NCBI GenBank assembly: GCA_013204595.1
Contig: JABMNK010000084.1
Location: forward strand, 1 to 45,307
Length of the DNA stretch: 45,307 nt
Direction of reading: 5' to 3'
Origin: Flammeovirgaceae bacterium
Lineage (GTDB): Bacteria > Bacteroidota > Bacteroidia > Cytophagales > Cyclobacteriaceae
A program made the position numbers and the translations under genes. The notes beneath the pieces are model-generated. The model saw only the letters and a list, made by a program, of their open reading frames with translations. It ran no database searches and was not told the origin of the DNA. Below are positions 8,160-16,381 of this stretch, in pieces (the first letter of the stretch is position 1; each line of letters opens with the position of its first letter).

Positions 8160-9569
8160 TTATTTGGAAATTCCGGCAATTACCATAGTCATCAATTGAT
8201 ATACGCGGTCTACATCTTTTTGGGTCGTTCGCCAATTGACAAAAGCGGCGCGGATGCCTCTTTTACCATTATAAAAAGTCGCAGACATAAATACTTCATT
8301 AGTATCATTTAAGACACTTAAAAAAGTAAATACCCTGGCTTCACTGTGTGGATTGGAAAGGGTAAAACATACGGTATTTAAGCGGATGGGCGCAAGCAAT
8401 TCAAAAGCTTCATGGCCCTCAAGCAGGGATCCAAAGTATTGAGCCAATTGAATACTATTGTCTACGATCTGCTCAATACCAGCTTTTCCATAGGCCATCA
8501 AGGAGAACCACACAGGTAAGGCTTTTAACCTTCTTGAATTTTCTGGTAGCGCATTTAAGAAATCAAATTGTCCGCTTTTATTGTCTAGATAGGGGGCATT
8601 TGAATTTTGAAAAGTTTCCAACTGAAGGGCGTAGTAAGTTTCTTTAATAAAAAATACAGCACTTTCGTAAGGTACATTTAACCATTTGTGACAATCGATG
8701 GTGATGCTATCGGCATGACCCCAACCTTTCGTCAAATGCTGGTGGGCTTTGCTACAGGCAGCAAATCCTCCAAAAGCGGCATCTATATGCCACCAAAATG
8801 AGTGCTTTTTTTTCAACTGAGAGATCTCTTCAAAGTCATCAAAATCAACTGTATTTACTGTCCCAGCGCTGGAGACCAGGATAAATGGTGCACCCTCTAA
8901 GGCAATAATTTGTTTTTCAAAGTCCACTAGATCAAGCGATTCTCGATTTCCCTGATTGGTTTTGATCGGAATGATGTTGGCACTTCCAATGCCCAAAAGT
9001 GACAATGCTTTTAGGGCGGAAGAGTGAGGCGTAGCCGACAAAACATTAAGTTTCTGAGAGAGCCCTTCTTTGGCAAAATCTACCCCTATTTCAGTGCCCA
9101 ACCATTGCCTAGCTACGGCAAGGCTTGTAAAGTTGGATAGGGTGGCTCCCGTGACAAACCCGCCCAAATAATCCGACGGTAGACCAAATAAATCAAGCAG
9201 TAATTGTATGGTTTCCAATTCTATATGGGCCGAAACGTCTCCTGGCGGGTTTGTCTTGAAGGAATTTTGGTCATAAATGGTCGTCAACCAATCGCCGGCG
9301 ATTGCCGCGGGAGTCGTCCCACCAGTGACGAACCCCCAATACTTTGGGCCAGAGGAGGCCACCATGAGGGGTTCAAATTTTTGATTAAAATATTCCAAAG
9401 TTTTTTGGGTACCGATACCCTGATCAGCCAGTTTAGTATTCATCACCACGTGGTGATGGCTTGAGGTTGGGCGATCTTCTAGACTTTGCAGATAAGCCAC
9501 CCCTTGGTTTTTTATTTTATCAAGAATGAACTCGATTTCTGAGAGTTCATTTTTTATTTTTTCATTCAT
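8160..9569 (-). CDS. Group II PLP-dependent decarboxylase
   Basis: 469 residues from ATG 9569; a TTG eight codons upstream (9593) is possible but adds an unlikely extension. It has the fold-type I decarboxylase signature: HIDAAFGGFAACS (the Asp that pairs with the pyridine nitrogen) and, about 25 residues later, DSITIDCHKWLN, whose Lys forms the PLP Schiff base. GFVTGATLSNFTSLAVARQW is the phosphate-binding region. The family includes aromatic-amino-acid, glutamate and diaminobutyrate decarboxylases; the substrate is not evident here. It is cytosolic and stands 63 nt upstream of the sialidase gene on the same strand, so the two could be co-transcribed, though a functional link is not obvious. 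Confidence 0.85.
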   Translation of the reverse strand: MNEKIKNELSEIEFILDKIKNQGVAYLQSLEDRPTSSHHHVVMNTKLADQGIGTQKTLEYFNQKFEPLMVASSGPKYWGFVTGGTTPAAIAGDWLTTIYDQNSFKTNPPGDVSAHIELETIQLLLDLFGLPSDYLGGFVTGATLSNFTSLAVARQWLGTEIGVDFAKEGLSQKLNVLSATPHSSALKALSLLGIGSANIIPIKTNQGNRESLDLVDFEKQIIALEGAPFILVSSAGTVNTVDFDDFEEISQLKKKHSFWWHIDAAFGGFAACSKAHQHLTKGWGHADSITIDCHKWLNVPYESAVFFIKETYYALQLETFQNSNAPYLDNKSGQFDFLNALPENSRRLKALPVWFSLMAYGKAGIEQIVDNSIQLAQYFGSLLEGHEAFELLAPIRLNTVCFTLSNPHSEARVFTFLSVLNDTNEVFMSATFYNGKRGIRAAFVNWRTTQKDVDRVYQLMTMVIAGISK

Positions 9570-9834
9570 GAATAGACAATTAATGGGAGACAAATATACA
9601 AGGTAGCGTTAATTGATTTTCGGTAGATATAGCGGATTCATACATTAAAGAGGGGTTCTATTTAGAGATTATTAGCTTAAAAGGGTAGAGACACCGTATT
9701 TGTTGTTGTTTCCTATGGATGTCACTATCCATAAGTGAATTAATATGAGCTGATCAGCGAAAAGGTGAGTAGCCATTTCTTGGCATAGATTTTGATCAGT
9801 TTATTTAAACAAAATAGCTCAATTTAGATATTTT

Positions 9835-10251
9835 ATGAGGGATATGAACTTAATAAAAAGGGCCATTACAGTTCTTTTAGGTGTTGCTTTGATGGTAGGA
9901 ATCAATAGCTGTGCTAGTCTTTATCAAGACGATTTATCCAATGTTTGTAGGGATCAGTCGTATAGAGGCAAGCTTGTACTTCAAGGAATATGCATGAATT
10001 ATGTGATTGAAATGATATCAAACGGAGCGGATACGAGTTTATACGAGTTGGTTTGGACCAATGAGTTAACAAATACTGAGTATGCCAATGTTTTCGGTTT
10101 GGGAAGTATTTGCGATTTTCCGGATAGTTTAAGAGAAGGTGATGAATTTAATTTTGTCGTAGTGGATGATATGTCGGACACATGTGCTGTGTGCGAAGCG
10201 TATAGCCCGACACCTTCAAGAAAATTAAACATAGCCGTTTGCGAACTGTAG
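9835..10251 (+). CDS. Orphan Cys-rich lipoprotein
   Basis: 138 residues from ATG 9835, or 135 from the in-frame ATG at 9844, which gives a more typical basic start (MNLIKR). The leader ends GINSC, a lipobox, so the mature protein starts at a lipidated Cys. The mature 110 residues hold six further Cys, several in spaced pairs (CRDQ, GICM, SICD, DTCAVC), suggesting disulfides in the periplasm or outside. I do not recognise a family. It stands alone between a divergent decarboxylase and the secreted protein at 10415. Confidence 0.6.
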   Translation: MRDMNLIKRAITVLLGVALMVGINSCASLYQDDLSNVCRDQSYRGKLVLQGICMNYVIEMISNGADTSLYELVWTNELTNTEYANVFGLGSICDFPDSLREGDEFNFVVVDDMSDTCAVCEAYSPTPSRKLNIAVCEL

Positions 10252-10414
10252 GCGGAGCACCAGGAAGTCGGAATTTCTGAAGAAATCTTTGGTAACCCAA
10301 AATGGACAAGAATCATTTTTTAAGTAATGCTTTATCCGCATCAAATGGATATTTATGGACAAAATTTGTTATTTTTAAGGGTTAAATAAATTGACAACTT
10401 AAATCAAACCTACC

Positions 10415-11155
10415 ATGAATAAAATTTTATTTTTATTTCTCATACCTATTTCTTTGTTTGCTCAAAGAAACCCAAATTCGGAATATTGGAATACTTGGCG
10501 TTATATGCCGAAAGACGGAATGGTCCAGAAATTTGAGGCCGCCGCAGCTGAAAAGACCAAAAAATATAATGCAAATCCTGAAAACATGATCGTTACATTT
10601 AAGGTGCTGACAGGTGATGATGCGGGCTCATATGAGCGGATTATGCCCTTCCAATCAGCCAAAAGTTACGATCAAAAAAGATCTGTAGAATTGCAATATT
10701 GGGCAGATAACGTAGGTAAATATTGCGATGCTCTAGGGGGTCAACAGCGGTGGATGCGCTTAAAATGGGCCGATGTTAATATCGATCCTAAGAACCAAAA
10801 TCCTTCAAAATATTTACAAAAGATTACCTATATGGTGAAACCAGATAGGTTGGATCATTTTTATAGATGGGCGGAACGAATTGGAGAGATTGCAGCAGAG
10901 AGAATGCCGGATCAGGCAAGATTGATGTTTCGATTGGAAAGTGGCGGCCCTAGAAACATGTTTGTGACCTACCTTGGGTTTAATAGTTATGAACGCCAAC
11001 CCCTAGAATTTGATACAACCTGGGAAGAAGGCTATGATCAGATGTTTGGAATAGGTACTTGGGATTGGGATTTGGAAAATTATCTTATGTCTTTGGAAAT
11101 GATCGTAGGTCAGCGTGTTGAAACACTTGAATTGGTTGAAGCGTTATTACCCTAA
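10415..11155 (+). CDS. Secreted protein with apparent internal duplication
   Basis: 246 residues; signal peptide (MNKILFLFLIPISLFAQ, cleavage after about residue 16). The family is not recognised. Two halves look alike: residues about 30-90 (YMPKDGMVQKFEAAAAEK, then a strand, then GSYERIMPF) and about 138-200 (YMVKPDRLDHFYRWAERI, then a strand, then MFVTYLGFNSYER). The pattern of beta-alpha-beta with a short Gly turn would fit a ferredoxin-like or dimeric alpha/beta-barrel unit duplicated in tandem. Aromatic residues (Trp, Tyr) are unusually frequent. A terminator at 11180 ends the transcript, which is probably monocistronic. Confidence 0.65.
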   Translation: MNKILFLFLIPISLFAQRNPNSEYWNTWRYMPKDGMVQKFEAAAAEKTKKYNANPENMIVTFKVLTGDDAGSYERIMPFQSAKSYDQKRSVELQYWADNVGKYCDALGGQQRWMRLKWADVNIDPKNQNPSKYLQKITYMVKPDRLDHFYRWAERIGEIAAERMPDQARLMFRLESGGPRNMFVTYLGFNSYERQPLEFDTTWEEGYDQMFGIGTWDWDLENYLMSLEMIVGQRVETLELVEALLP

Positions 11156-11179
11156 GGATTGAATTATTCATTAATAAAG

Positions 11180-11205
11180 AGGCTGTCGAATAGATGGCCT
11201 TTTTT
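11180..11205 (+). terminator. Intrinsic terminator
   Basis: Stem AGGCTGTC (11180-11187) pairs with GATGGCCT (11193-11200) through eight pairs, two of them G-U, around a GAATA loop, and the T-run continues to 11205. It lies 24 nt after the stop codon at 11155. Confidence 0.85.
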
Positions 11206-11601
11206 AATACCCGTTTGTTTTAAAAATTATGGATGGAATTAGTTCGAGAAAGAGAATTTTAATTTAAAGTAATAGGTGTTTAATGCCTTAAAAGAATCTT
11301 ATTTCAGGACATATTTTATTGAATCAAAGGTTTATTAAATACCTGAAACGCCATCACTTTCCCTTTTCTTTTGTCCACGATCACCATTTCTTCGCTGCTC
11401 CTTAATTTTCATTAGAGAGCCCACTGAATTTATATAGAATTTGCTTATTGTGCTTTGGCTGTTGACCAACACTACATGCAGGGTGCACGCCTATTTAGCG
11501 ATCCAGTGCTTAGGTTATAGTGGTTTTTTGGGTATTGTTTGTCCTCTTGTAACGATGTCGGTCCTTGATCAAGTCTTTCTAGGAGTTCCTTGGGGTAATT
11601 T
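11206..11601. other. Gap holding only gene relics
   Basis: About 400 bases between the terminator at 11205 and the paraoxonase-like gene, without an intact ORF. The part at 11320-11600 contains broken minus-strand coding stretches listed as a pseudogene. 11206-11319 shows nothing I can name. Confidence 0.6.
11320..11600 (-). pseudogene. Relic ORFs, possibly a beta-propeller gene end
   Basis: Three minus-strand open stretches in different frames follow the paraoxonase-like stop codon. About 11600-11473 encodes a charged peptide (KELLERLDQGPTSLQEDK). About 11485-11400 encodes LHVVLVNSQSTISKFYINSV followed by GSLMKIKEQ, which looks like one blade of a lactonase/YVTN-type propeller. About 11400-11320 encodes EEMVIVDKRKGKVMAFQVFN and stops, like a following blade. 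Joining them needs frameshifts. The idea that this is the remnant of a propeller gene is inference from the residue pattern only. Confidence 0.35.
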
Positions 11602-12672
11602 TTAGGGGTTTAATTCCCAGAGCAGTAGTGACGGTTCGAAAACGGATCCAATCAATATTTTGTTTTTGAAAGCGGCAGCCACGGTAGATCCAGAGTATTC
11701 CGTGCCATCATTTAAGAAAACTTCAGAGACTTTATATTGGGTGTCGTGATTTATTGTCACTTTCAGAATTTGAGATGGCGAAAATTTGGTGGCGTCTCTA
11801 GCATGAGCGGTAAATTTTAATAATTGGGGATGACATCCAATCCAAAGAGCCCCGTTACTATCCACTTCAATATTGTCGACACCTGTTTCCAGATCAATTT
11901 GATTTTTGTAAACCAAAGAATGATCGGGAAGGCGGTCGTAAATCAATAGGTTACGACCCGTCGTGGAGGCTACATAGATCTGGGATCTGTCAGCCGAACT
12001 ATTTATGCCATTTGGATAGGCAATATCTTCGGCAACTTTTTTAAAGGATTGCCCATCATAGAAGTTGACAAACCCTATGGCACGTTGTAGGTATTCTTCC
12101 AATAACCTAGCGAGACCTGGCTGAGGGTAATAATGATCGTTCGTCACATAGAAGGAACGCTCACCAATGGCAACGAGATCATTGGGACTTGTCATATGCG
12201 TCATATCGATAATACTTTCCAAGTGAATCAACTGATCATCTTTCCATTCAAAGCGTTCAACCGCATGTTGGTAAATTTTTTGTCTATGATTAATAGCAAA
12301 TAAATAGACCTTACCTTCCGAAGAAGTCCAAAGGGAAATGCCATGGGGATGAAAGTCAGTCAAAGTGGGAGGGGTGACATTTCGCAAAGTAGGTGATGAA
12401 TGGGTCATATCCATCACGAGGATGGCGCCATTAATTTTATTGGGGGTATTTTGATTGGTTCTCCGATCATCGACCGAAATAAATGCGATACCAGATGCGG
12501 GATCTATGGTAATGTCTTCGGGCCCGGCTATGGGTAGTGTTTGTGGGGATAGCGTACCCTCGAAATGAGGATTAATAGTTTTAAAAGTACCGGCGGTAAA
12601 CAGAATCTTGATCACCTCGATCATGCTAATTAATAGGATCGTTGTGGCGATGATAAGGATTGCTTTTTTCAT
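11602..12672 (-). CDS. Paraoxonase/arylesterase-family lactonase
   Basis: 356 residues from ATG 12672 (a TTG three codons upstream was rejected). It resembles animal serum paraoxonase over nearly its whole length. All key sites have counterparts: Ca ligands E52/D53 (GPEDITID), N164/D165 (SPNDLVA), N221 (YPNGIN) and D266/N267 (VDNIEV), and the catalytic-site histidines H110 (FHPHGIS) and H129 (INHRQ). LWIGCHP and GSTVAAAFKNKILIGSVF also match the family. The uncleaved-looking N-terminal hydrophobic helix (residues 4-27) suggests a membrane anchor, as in PON1. Family members hydrolyse lactones and aryl esters with two calcium ions. No Cys corresponds to the PON1 disulfide end. Substrate unknown; it could act on acyl-homoserine or dietary lactones. 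Confidence 0.88.
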   Translation of the reverse strand: MKKAILIIATTILLISMIEVIKILFTAGTFKTINPHFEGTLSPQTLPIAGPEDITIDPASGIAFISVDDRRTNQNTPNKINGAILVMDMTHSSPTLRNVTPPTLTDFHPHGISLWTSSEGKVYLFAINHRQKIYQHAVERFEWKDDQLIHLESIIDMTHMTSPNDLVAIGERSFYVTNDHYYPQPGLARLLEEYLQRAIGFVNFYDGQSFKKVAEDIAYPNGINSSADRSQIYVASTTGRNLLIYDRLPDHSLVYKNQIDLETGVDNIEVDSNGALWIGCHPQLLKFTAHARDATKFSPSQILKVTINHDTQYKVSEVFLNDGTEYSGSTVAAAFKNKILIGSVFEPSLLLWELNP

Positions 12673-12919
12673 GATATTCAAAAATTTATATAGAAGGCGC
12701 TTGCTGTTTTGAATTGAAGGACTTAATCAAAATTATGCCAGCTACGTATTTTTCTTTTAAGGGATTCATTTGTGTAATTTAACTTTTTATCTTCATGATT
12801 ACGCCGCGGTTAACGGCTAAATTTAAGGACGTTTTTCATTATTTATAGTAGCTTGAAATAGCTAACTTTGATAAACACCTTAACGGGTTAATAAAACTAA
12901 AAGGAGAACGACCACTCAA

Positions 12920-12943
12920 ATGATTCAAGGCCTATATGCTTAA
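12920..12943 (+). other. Seven-codon leader ORF overlapping the GH30 start
   Basis: An ATG at 12920, preceded by AAGGAGA at 12901-12907, opens a frame for MIQGLYA that ends in a TAA at 12941-12943. This overlaps the first codons of the GH30 gene (ATG 12936) by 8 nt. It could couple translation into the GH30 gene, or be chance. The spacing of the SD-like box to its ATG (13 nt) is long. Confidence 0.25.
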
Positions 12944-14336
12944 ATTTTCAACGTCATTATATCTATTGGGAAGTATCTTGCTGTTTTCTTGTGCGCCAAA
13001 TTTGCCGAAAATAGAAAAATTATTAACTACTCATGATGGTAAAAAATTACTCGAATATTCATTGCTATCGAAGGCCCAATCAACGCCCTCTTCAGCTATT
13101 GACACACTTTGGATCCGACCTTCTATAGCATATCAGGTCATGGATGGTTTTGGTTTTACCCTCACAGGAGGGAGTGCCCAACACTTGATGCACATGAATG
13201 CATCTGCGCGAAAAACACTTTTGATTGATCTTTTTGGATTCGGGGCTGAAGGAATTGGGATTAGTTATCTCAGGATCAGTTTGGGAGCTTCTGATTTAGA
13301 CGCAACTCCCTGGACCTATTTAGACCTGCCTGAAGGGGCGGAAGATTTGGGGTTGACTGGATTTACTTTGGCCTTCGATACGGTCTATATGGTGCCATTG
13401 CTCAAAGAGATCCTAAGCATCAATCCTGACATAGGATTAATGGCTTCACCCTGGTCGGCCCCAAGTTGGATGAAAACCCTATTCGATTCCAGAGGAGGCA
13501 GTTTGGGCAAAAAATATTATTCAGTATACGCCCACTATTTGGTTAAGTATTTGGAGTACATGCAAGCCGAAGGGATATTCATTAAAGCGCTGACCATACA
13601 AAATGAACCTTTGCATCCTGGGAATAATCCTAGTATGTTCATGCCAGCGGAGGAGCAGGCCTTATTTATCAGAGACAACCTTGGTCCCTTACTGGCAAAG
13701 GAACGGATGACGACTCAATTGATTATCTATGATCATAACGCGGATAGGATTGATTATCCCCTCTCTATTTTGGCAGATTCAGTAGCTAGTCAATATATCA
13801 CGGGTGCTGCCTTTCATTTATATGGCGGCACCATAGATGAATTGTCCAAGGTACACCATGCATTTCCAGACAAGGGTCTTTATTTTACCGAGCAGTGGAT
13901 GGGCGCACCAGGTAATTTCAAAGAAGATTTCACTTGGCATGTTTCAAATCTGATGATTGGTGCTCCGACCCACTATGCTAAAATAGTGTTGGAATGGAAC
14001 TTGGTCAATGGTGTGGATCTGAAACCCCATACAGATCGAGGTGGATGCACGAGTTGTTTGGGTGCTTTGACTATTGAGGGTGACCAACACCTGAAAAATA
14101 CTGCTTATTATGTGGTAGGACACTTGTCAAAGTGGGTGAGGCCGGGTGCCCATCGCATCAAGTCGGAGCTCACAGGTTCTTTGCAACAGGTCGCGTTTCA
14201 GAATACGGATGGTACGGTGGTTCTACTAATTCAAAATGAGCAAATGGTTGATCAGACAGTAGCCGTTGAGGTTTTTAATAAATGGGTTCCAATAGAGGTG
14301 CCCGCTGCGTCTACTTTGACCATAAAGTTTCAGTAA
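12936..14336 (+). CDS. GH30 glycosidase, lipoprotein
   Basis: 466 residues; lipoprotein signal (lipobox LLFSC, Cys19), so it is probably anchored in the outer or inner membrane. Glycoside hydrolase family 30 (clan A) marks: the substrate entry GFGFTLTGGSA near residue 71, ISYLRISLG (about 109-117), MASPWSAPSWMK (about 169-180), the acid/base Glu in TIQNEP (E224) and the nucleophile Glu in YFTEQW (E319). The C-terminal 80 residues form the family's beta-domain. Family members cleave beta-glucosylceramide, beta-1,6-glucan, xylan or fucosides; subfamily cannot be assigned by eye. It is followed 89 nt later by an MFS transporter that may import the released sugar. Confidence 0.88.
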   Translation: MLKFSTSLYLLGSILLFSCAPNLPKIEKLLTTHDGKKLLEYSLLSKAQSTPSSAIDTLWIRPSIAYQVMDGFGFTLTGGSAQHLMHMNASARKTLLIDLFGFGAEGIGISYLRISLGASDLDATPWTYLDLPEGAEDLGLTGFTLAFDTVYMVPLLKEILSINPDIGLMASPWSAPSWMKTLFDSRGGSLGKKYYSVYAHYLVKYLEYMQAEGIFIKALTIQNEPLHPGNNPSMFMPAEEQALFIRDNLGPLLAKERMTTQLIIYDHNADRIDYPLSILADSVASQYITGAAFHLYGGTIDELSKVHHAFPDKGLYFTEQWMGAPGNFKEDFTWHVSNLMIGAPTHYAKIVLEWNLVNGVDLKPHTDRGGCTSCLGALTIEGDQHLKNTAYYVVGHLSKWVRPGAHRIKSELTGSLQQVAFQNTDGTVVLLIQNEQMVDQTVAVEVFNKWVPIEVPAASTLTIKFQ

Positions 14337-14425
14337 AAAGGTTTATTGATTAGTTAATAAATGATTCATTGCGTTTTTTGGTTTTAGACTTTCTTGACAT
14401 GGTTAAATTTATACAACAAAGATAA

Positions 14426-15607
14426 ATGGGGATGAATCATGCCGATAATTTGATTAAGGCTAAAAGCGCCACACAATATATATTTTTAATTTGTGGGATA
14501 GCACTTTCGACCTGGGCAATAATGGTTCCATTTGTGAAAGAAAGACTACATCTAAATGATGCAAGATTGGGAATGTTGATGTTGTTGCTTGGAGTGGGTG
14601 CGATGCTCACAATGCCTATTACAGGAATTTTTATTCAGCGATTAGGGAGTAGAAAAACGATATTTTTATTTGTGCTGGTGATCTCCTGTGCGCTACCATT
14701 ATTATCGATAATGACTAGTGAATACGCACTTGGCATTAATTTATTGGTTTTTGGTGGTGCTTTGGGAGGCATGGATGTCGCCATGAACACTCATGGGGCA
14801 AATGTTCAAAATGCGTATGAAAGACCTATTATGTCTTCTTTGCATGGGTGGTTTAGTGTCGGTGGTTTATTGGGGGCGTTATCCCTTGGATTTTTCATAA
14901 AAACTGGATTTTCGCCTATTGCAGCGGTATTTGGTATTTCTATTTTATTGATGACTGTAGTTTTTAAACAATATGGGCATTTGTTGACCGAAGAGAATGA
15001 AAATCAAATCAAGGCATCCTTTAATGAGGCACATTCGATAAAAGTCAAAGGCTCCTTTCAATGGTTGAACAAGCGAGTTTTTTTTTTGGGTGTTATGTGT
15101 TTTATGGTCTTTATGTCAGAAGGTGCAATTTTGGATTGGGGATCTATATTGCTCAATGAATACCAAGGTGTAGATAAGGAATGGGCTGGATTGGGTTTTG
15201 CTACCTTCTCTGTTGCGATGGCCATTATGCGTCTGATGGGAGATCGACTCGTCGCACGTTACCATCCAGAGAAAGTAGTCATTTATGGAAGTTCGTTGGC
15301 CGCCATAGGGTTTTTAACAACCCTGACTCCTTACTTATCCCTCTCTTTATGTGGGTTTGCATTGATCGGAATTGGCGTGGCTAATTTGGTGCCTATTTTT
15401 TTTAGCGAAGGGGGACGGCTTATAAATGTTCCGGCTGCGATTGCAATGCCCGCCATCACTTCCTTTGGGTATGCCGGCCAATTGATGGGGCCGGCTCTTT
15501 TGGGGTATATAGCGGCTTGGATGACCTTGACCGTTGCTTTTGGAGGCATTGCACTCCTCCTTTCGGTGGTAGCCATAGCTTACTTTTTGAAGCGTTTATA
15601 TAAATAG
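14426..15607 (+). CDS. MFS transporter (YbjJ-like)
   Basis: 393 residues with about 12 hydrophobic segments, typical of the major facilitator superfamily. The loop 2-3 region (GIFIQRLGSRKT) is the usual RxGxR/K gate. The segment GGMDVAMNTHGANVQ and SSLHGWFSVGG match the YbjJ/fucose-permease-like branch. It is probably a proton-coupled transporter in the inner membrane. It lies between the GH30 glycosidase and a Crp/Fnr regulator on the same strand, which suggests sugar uptake, but the substrate is inferred from neighbours only. ATG at 14426; the ATG two codons later is equally possible. Confidence 0.82.
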   Translation: MGMNHADNLIKAKSATQYIFLICGIALSTWAIMVPFVKERLHLNDARLGMLMLLLGVGAMLTMPITGIFIQRLGSRKTIFLFVLVISCALPLLSIMTSEYALGINLLVFGGALGGMDVAMNTHGANVQNAYERPIMSSLHGWFSVGGLLGALSLGFFIKTGFSPIAAVFGISILLMTVVFKQYGHLLTEENENQIKASFNEAHSIKVKGSFQWLNKRVFFLGVMCFMVFMSEGAILDWGSILLNEYQGVDKEWAGLGFATFSVAMAIMRLMGDRLVARYHPEKVVIYGSSLAAIGFLTTLTPYLSLSLCGFALIGIGVANLVPIFFSEGGRLINVPAAIAMPAITSFGYAGQLMGPALLGYIAAWMTLTVAFGGIALLLSVVAIAYFLKRLYK

Positions 15608-15661
15608 GGTTCTTTTCTACACAAATGGACATTTGCAGATGTATTTTAGTATATCTTATTT

Positions 15662-15669
15662 TATTTTTG
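15662..15669 (+). promoter_or_regulatory. Possible -7 box before the Crp/Fnr gene
   Basis: TATTTTTG fits the Bacteroidota TAnnTTTG promoter element and lies 18 nt before the ATG at 15688. No well-spaced -33 TTTG was found; the nearest, at 15632, is 26 nt upstream. Weak call. Confidence 0.25.
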
Positions 15670-15687
15670 ATTAAAAATTAACGAAAT

Positions 15688-16305
15688 ATGGATAATTTTT
15701 TTGATTTGCCCTTAGAGCAAGAACTTCTGGAAGAGATGAAATGCAAATCGCAAACAATGGAGGTTACTTGCGGCACCATGATCGTCAAAGAAGGAGATCA
15801 AATGGACTATATCCCTATGCTGATTTCGGGATCTGTCAGAGTGTTTCACAAAGACGATCAAAAAGATCGGGAAATTACTTTATATTATGTGAAAGAAAAG
15901 GAAGCCTGTATGTTTTCCTATTTTACTCTTTTTGGCGATAACAAAAGCAAAGTTTTCGCATTGGCAGAAAAGGATTCTAAACTATTGCTGATCCCGCAAA
16001 AACTCATGAATGAGTGGTAATTCAAATACCAGTCATGGCACAAGTTTATGATAGGCACGTATATCCATAAATATGAGCTGCTGATTGAAAGTTTGAAAGA
16101 TAAGAGTTTCAATAATCTGGAAGAACGGATAAGAAGCTATTTGCTAAAGAAGCGAGAGCATTTAAATTCTAATGTAATTCAAGGAACCCATCAATCTATT
16201 GCTCAAGAGTTGGGAACTACTCGAGTGGTTATTTCAAGAATACTTAAAAAAATGGAGCTAGAGGAGTTCCTCTCAATTGGTAGAGGCAGGATCATACTGA
16301 ATTAA
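15688..16305 (+). pseudogene. Crp/Fnr-family regulator split by an in-frame TAA
   Basis: Two ORFs (15688-16020, 110 aa; 16048-16305, 85 aa) are in the same frame and are separated only by a single TAA at 16018-16020. Read through, they give a Crp/Fnr protein of about 205 residues. It has a cyclic-nucleotide-binding-like beta-roll (GTMIVKEGDQMDYIPMLISG, then VRVFHK), a connecting helix (LMNEW-stop-FKYQSWHKF) and a C-terminal winged HTH (HQSIAQELGTTRVVISRILK). The stop sits at the start of the dimer helix, where relatives read W-M-x-K-Y-P-S-W. One base change would restore the gene. It could be a recent pseudogene, a sequencing error, or a gene making a truncated effector domain and an internally initiated HTH. 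Likely target: the DUF2892 gene just downstream. Confidence 0.8.
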
Positions 16306-16381
16306 TTAAACAACCTTGAGTATTTGATTTCGATGTCAATTTTAGTAGATTTATTGTTATTTATTTAACCTAAATCAAACC

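Noticed and set aside
15688-16305. Two separate regulator genes
   Set aside because: The halves are in one frame with only a TAA between and together match one Crp/Fnr protein; independent genes are less likely, though internal initiation is kept open in the findings.
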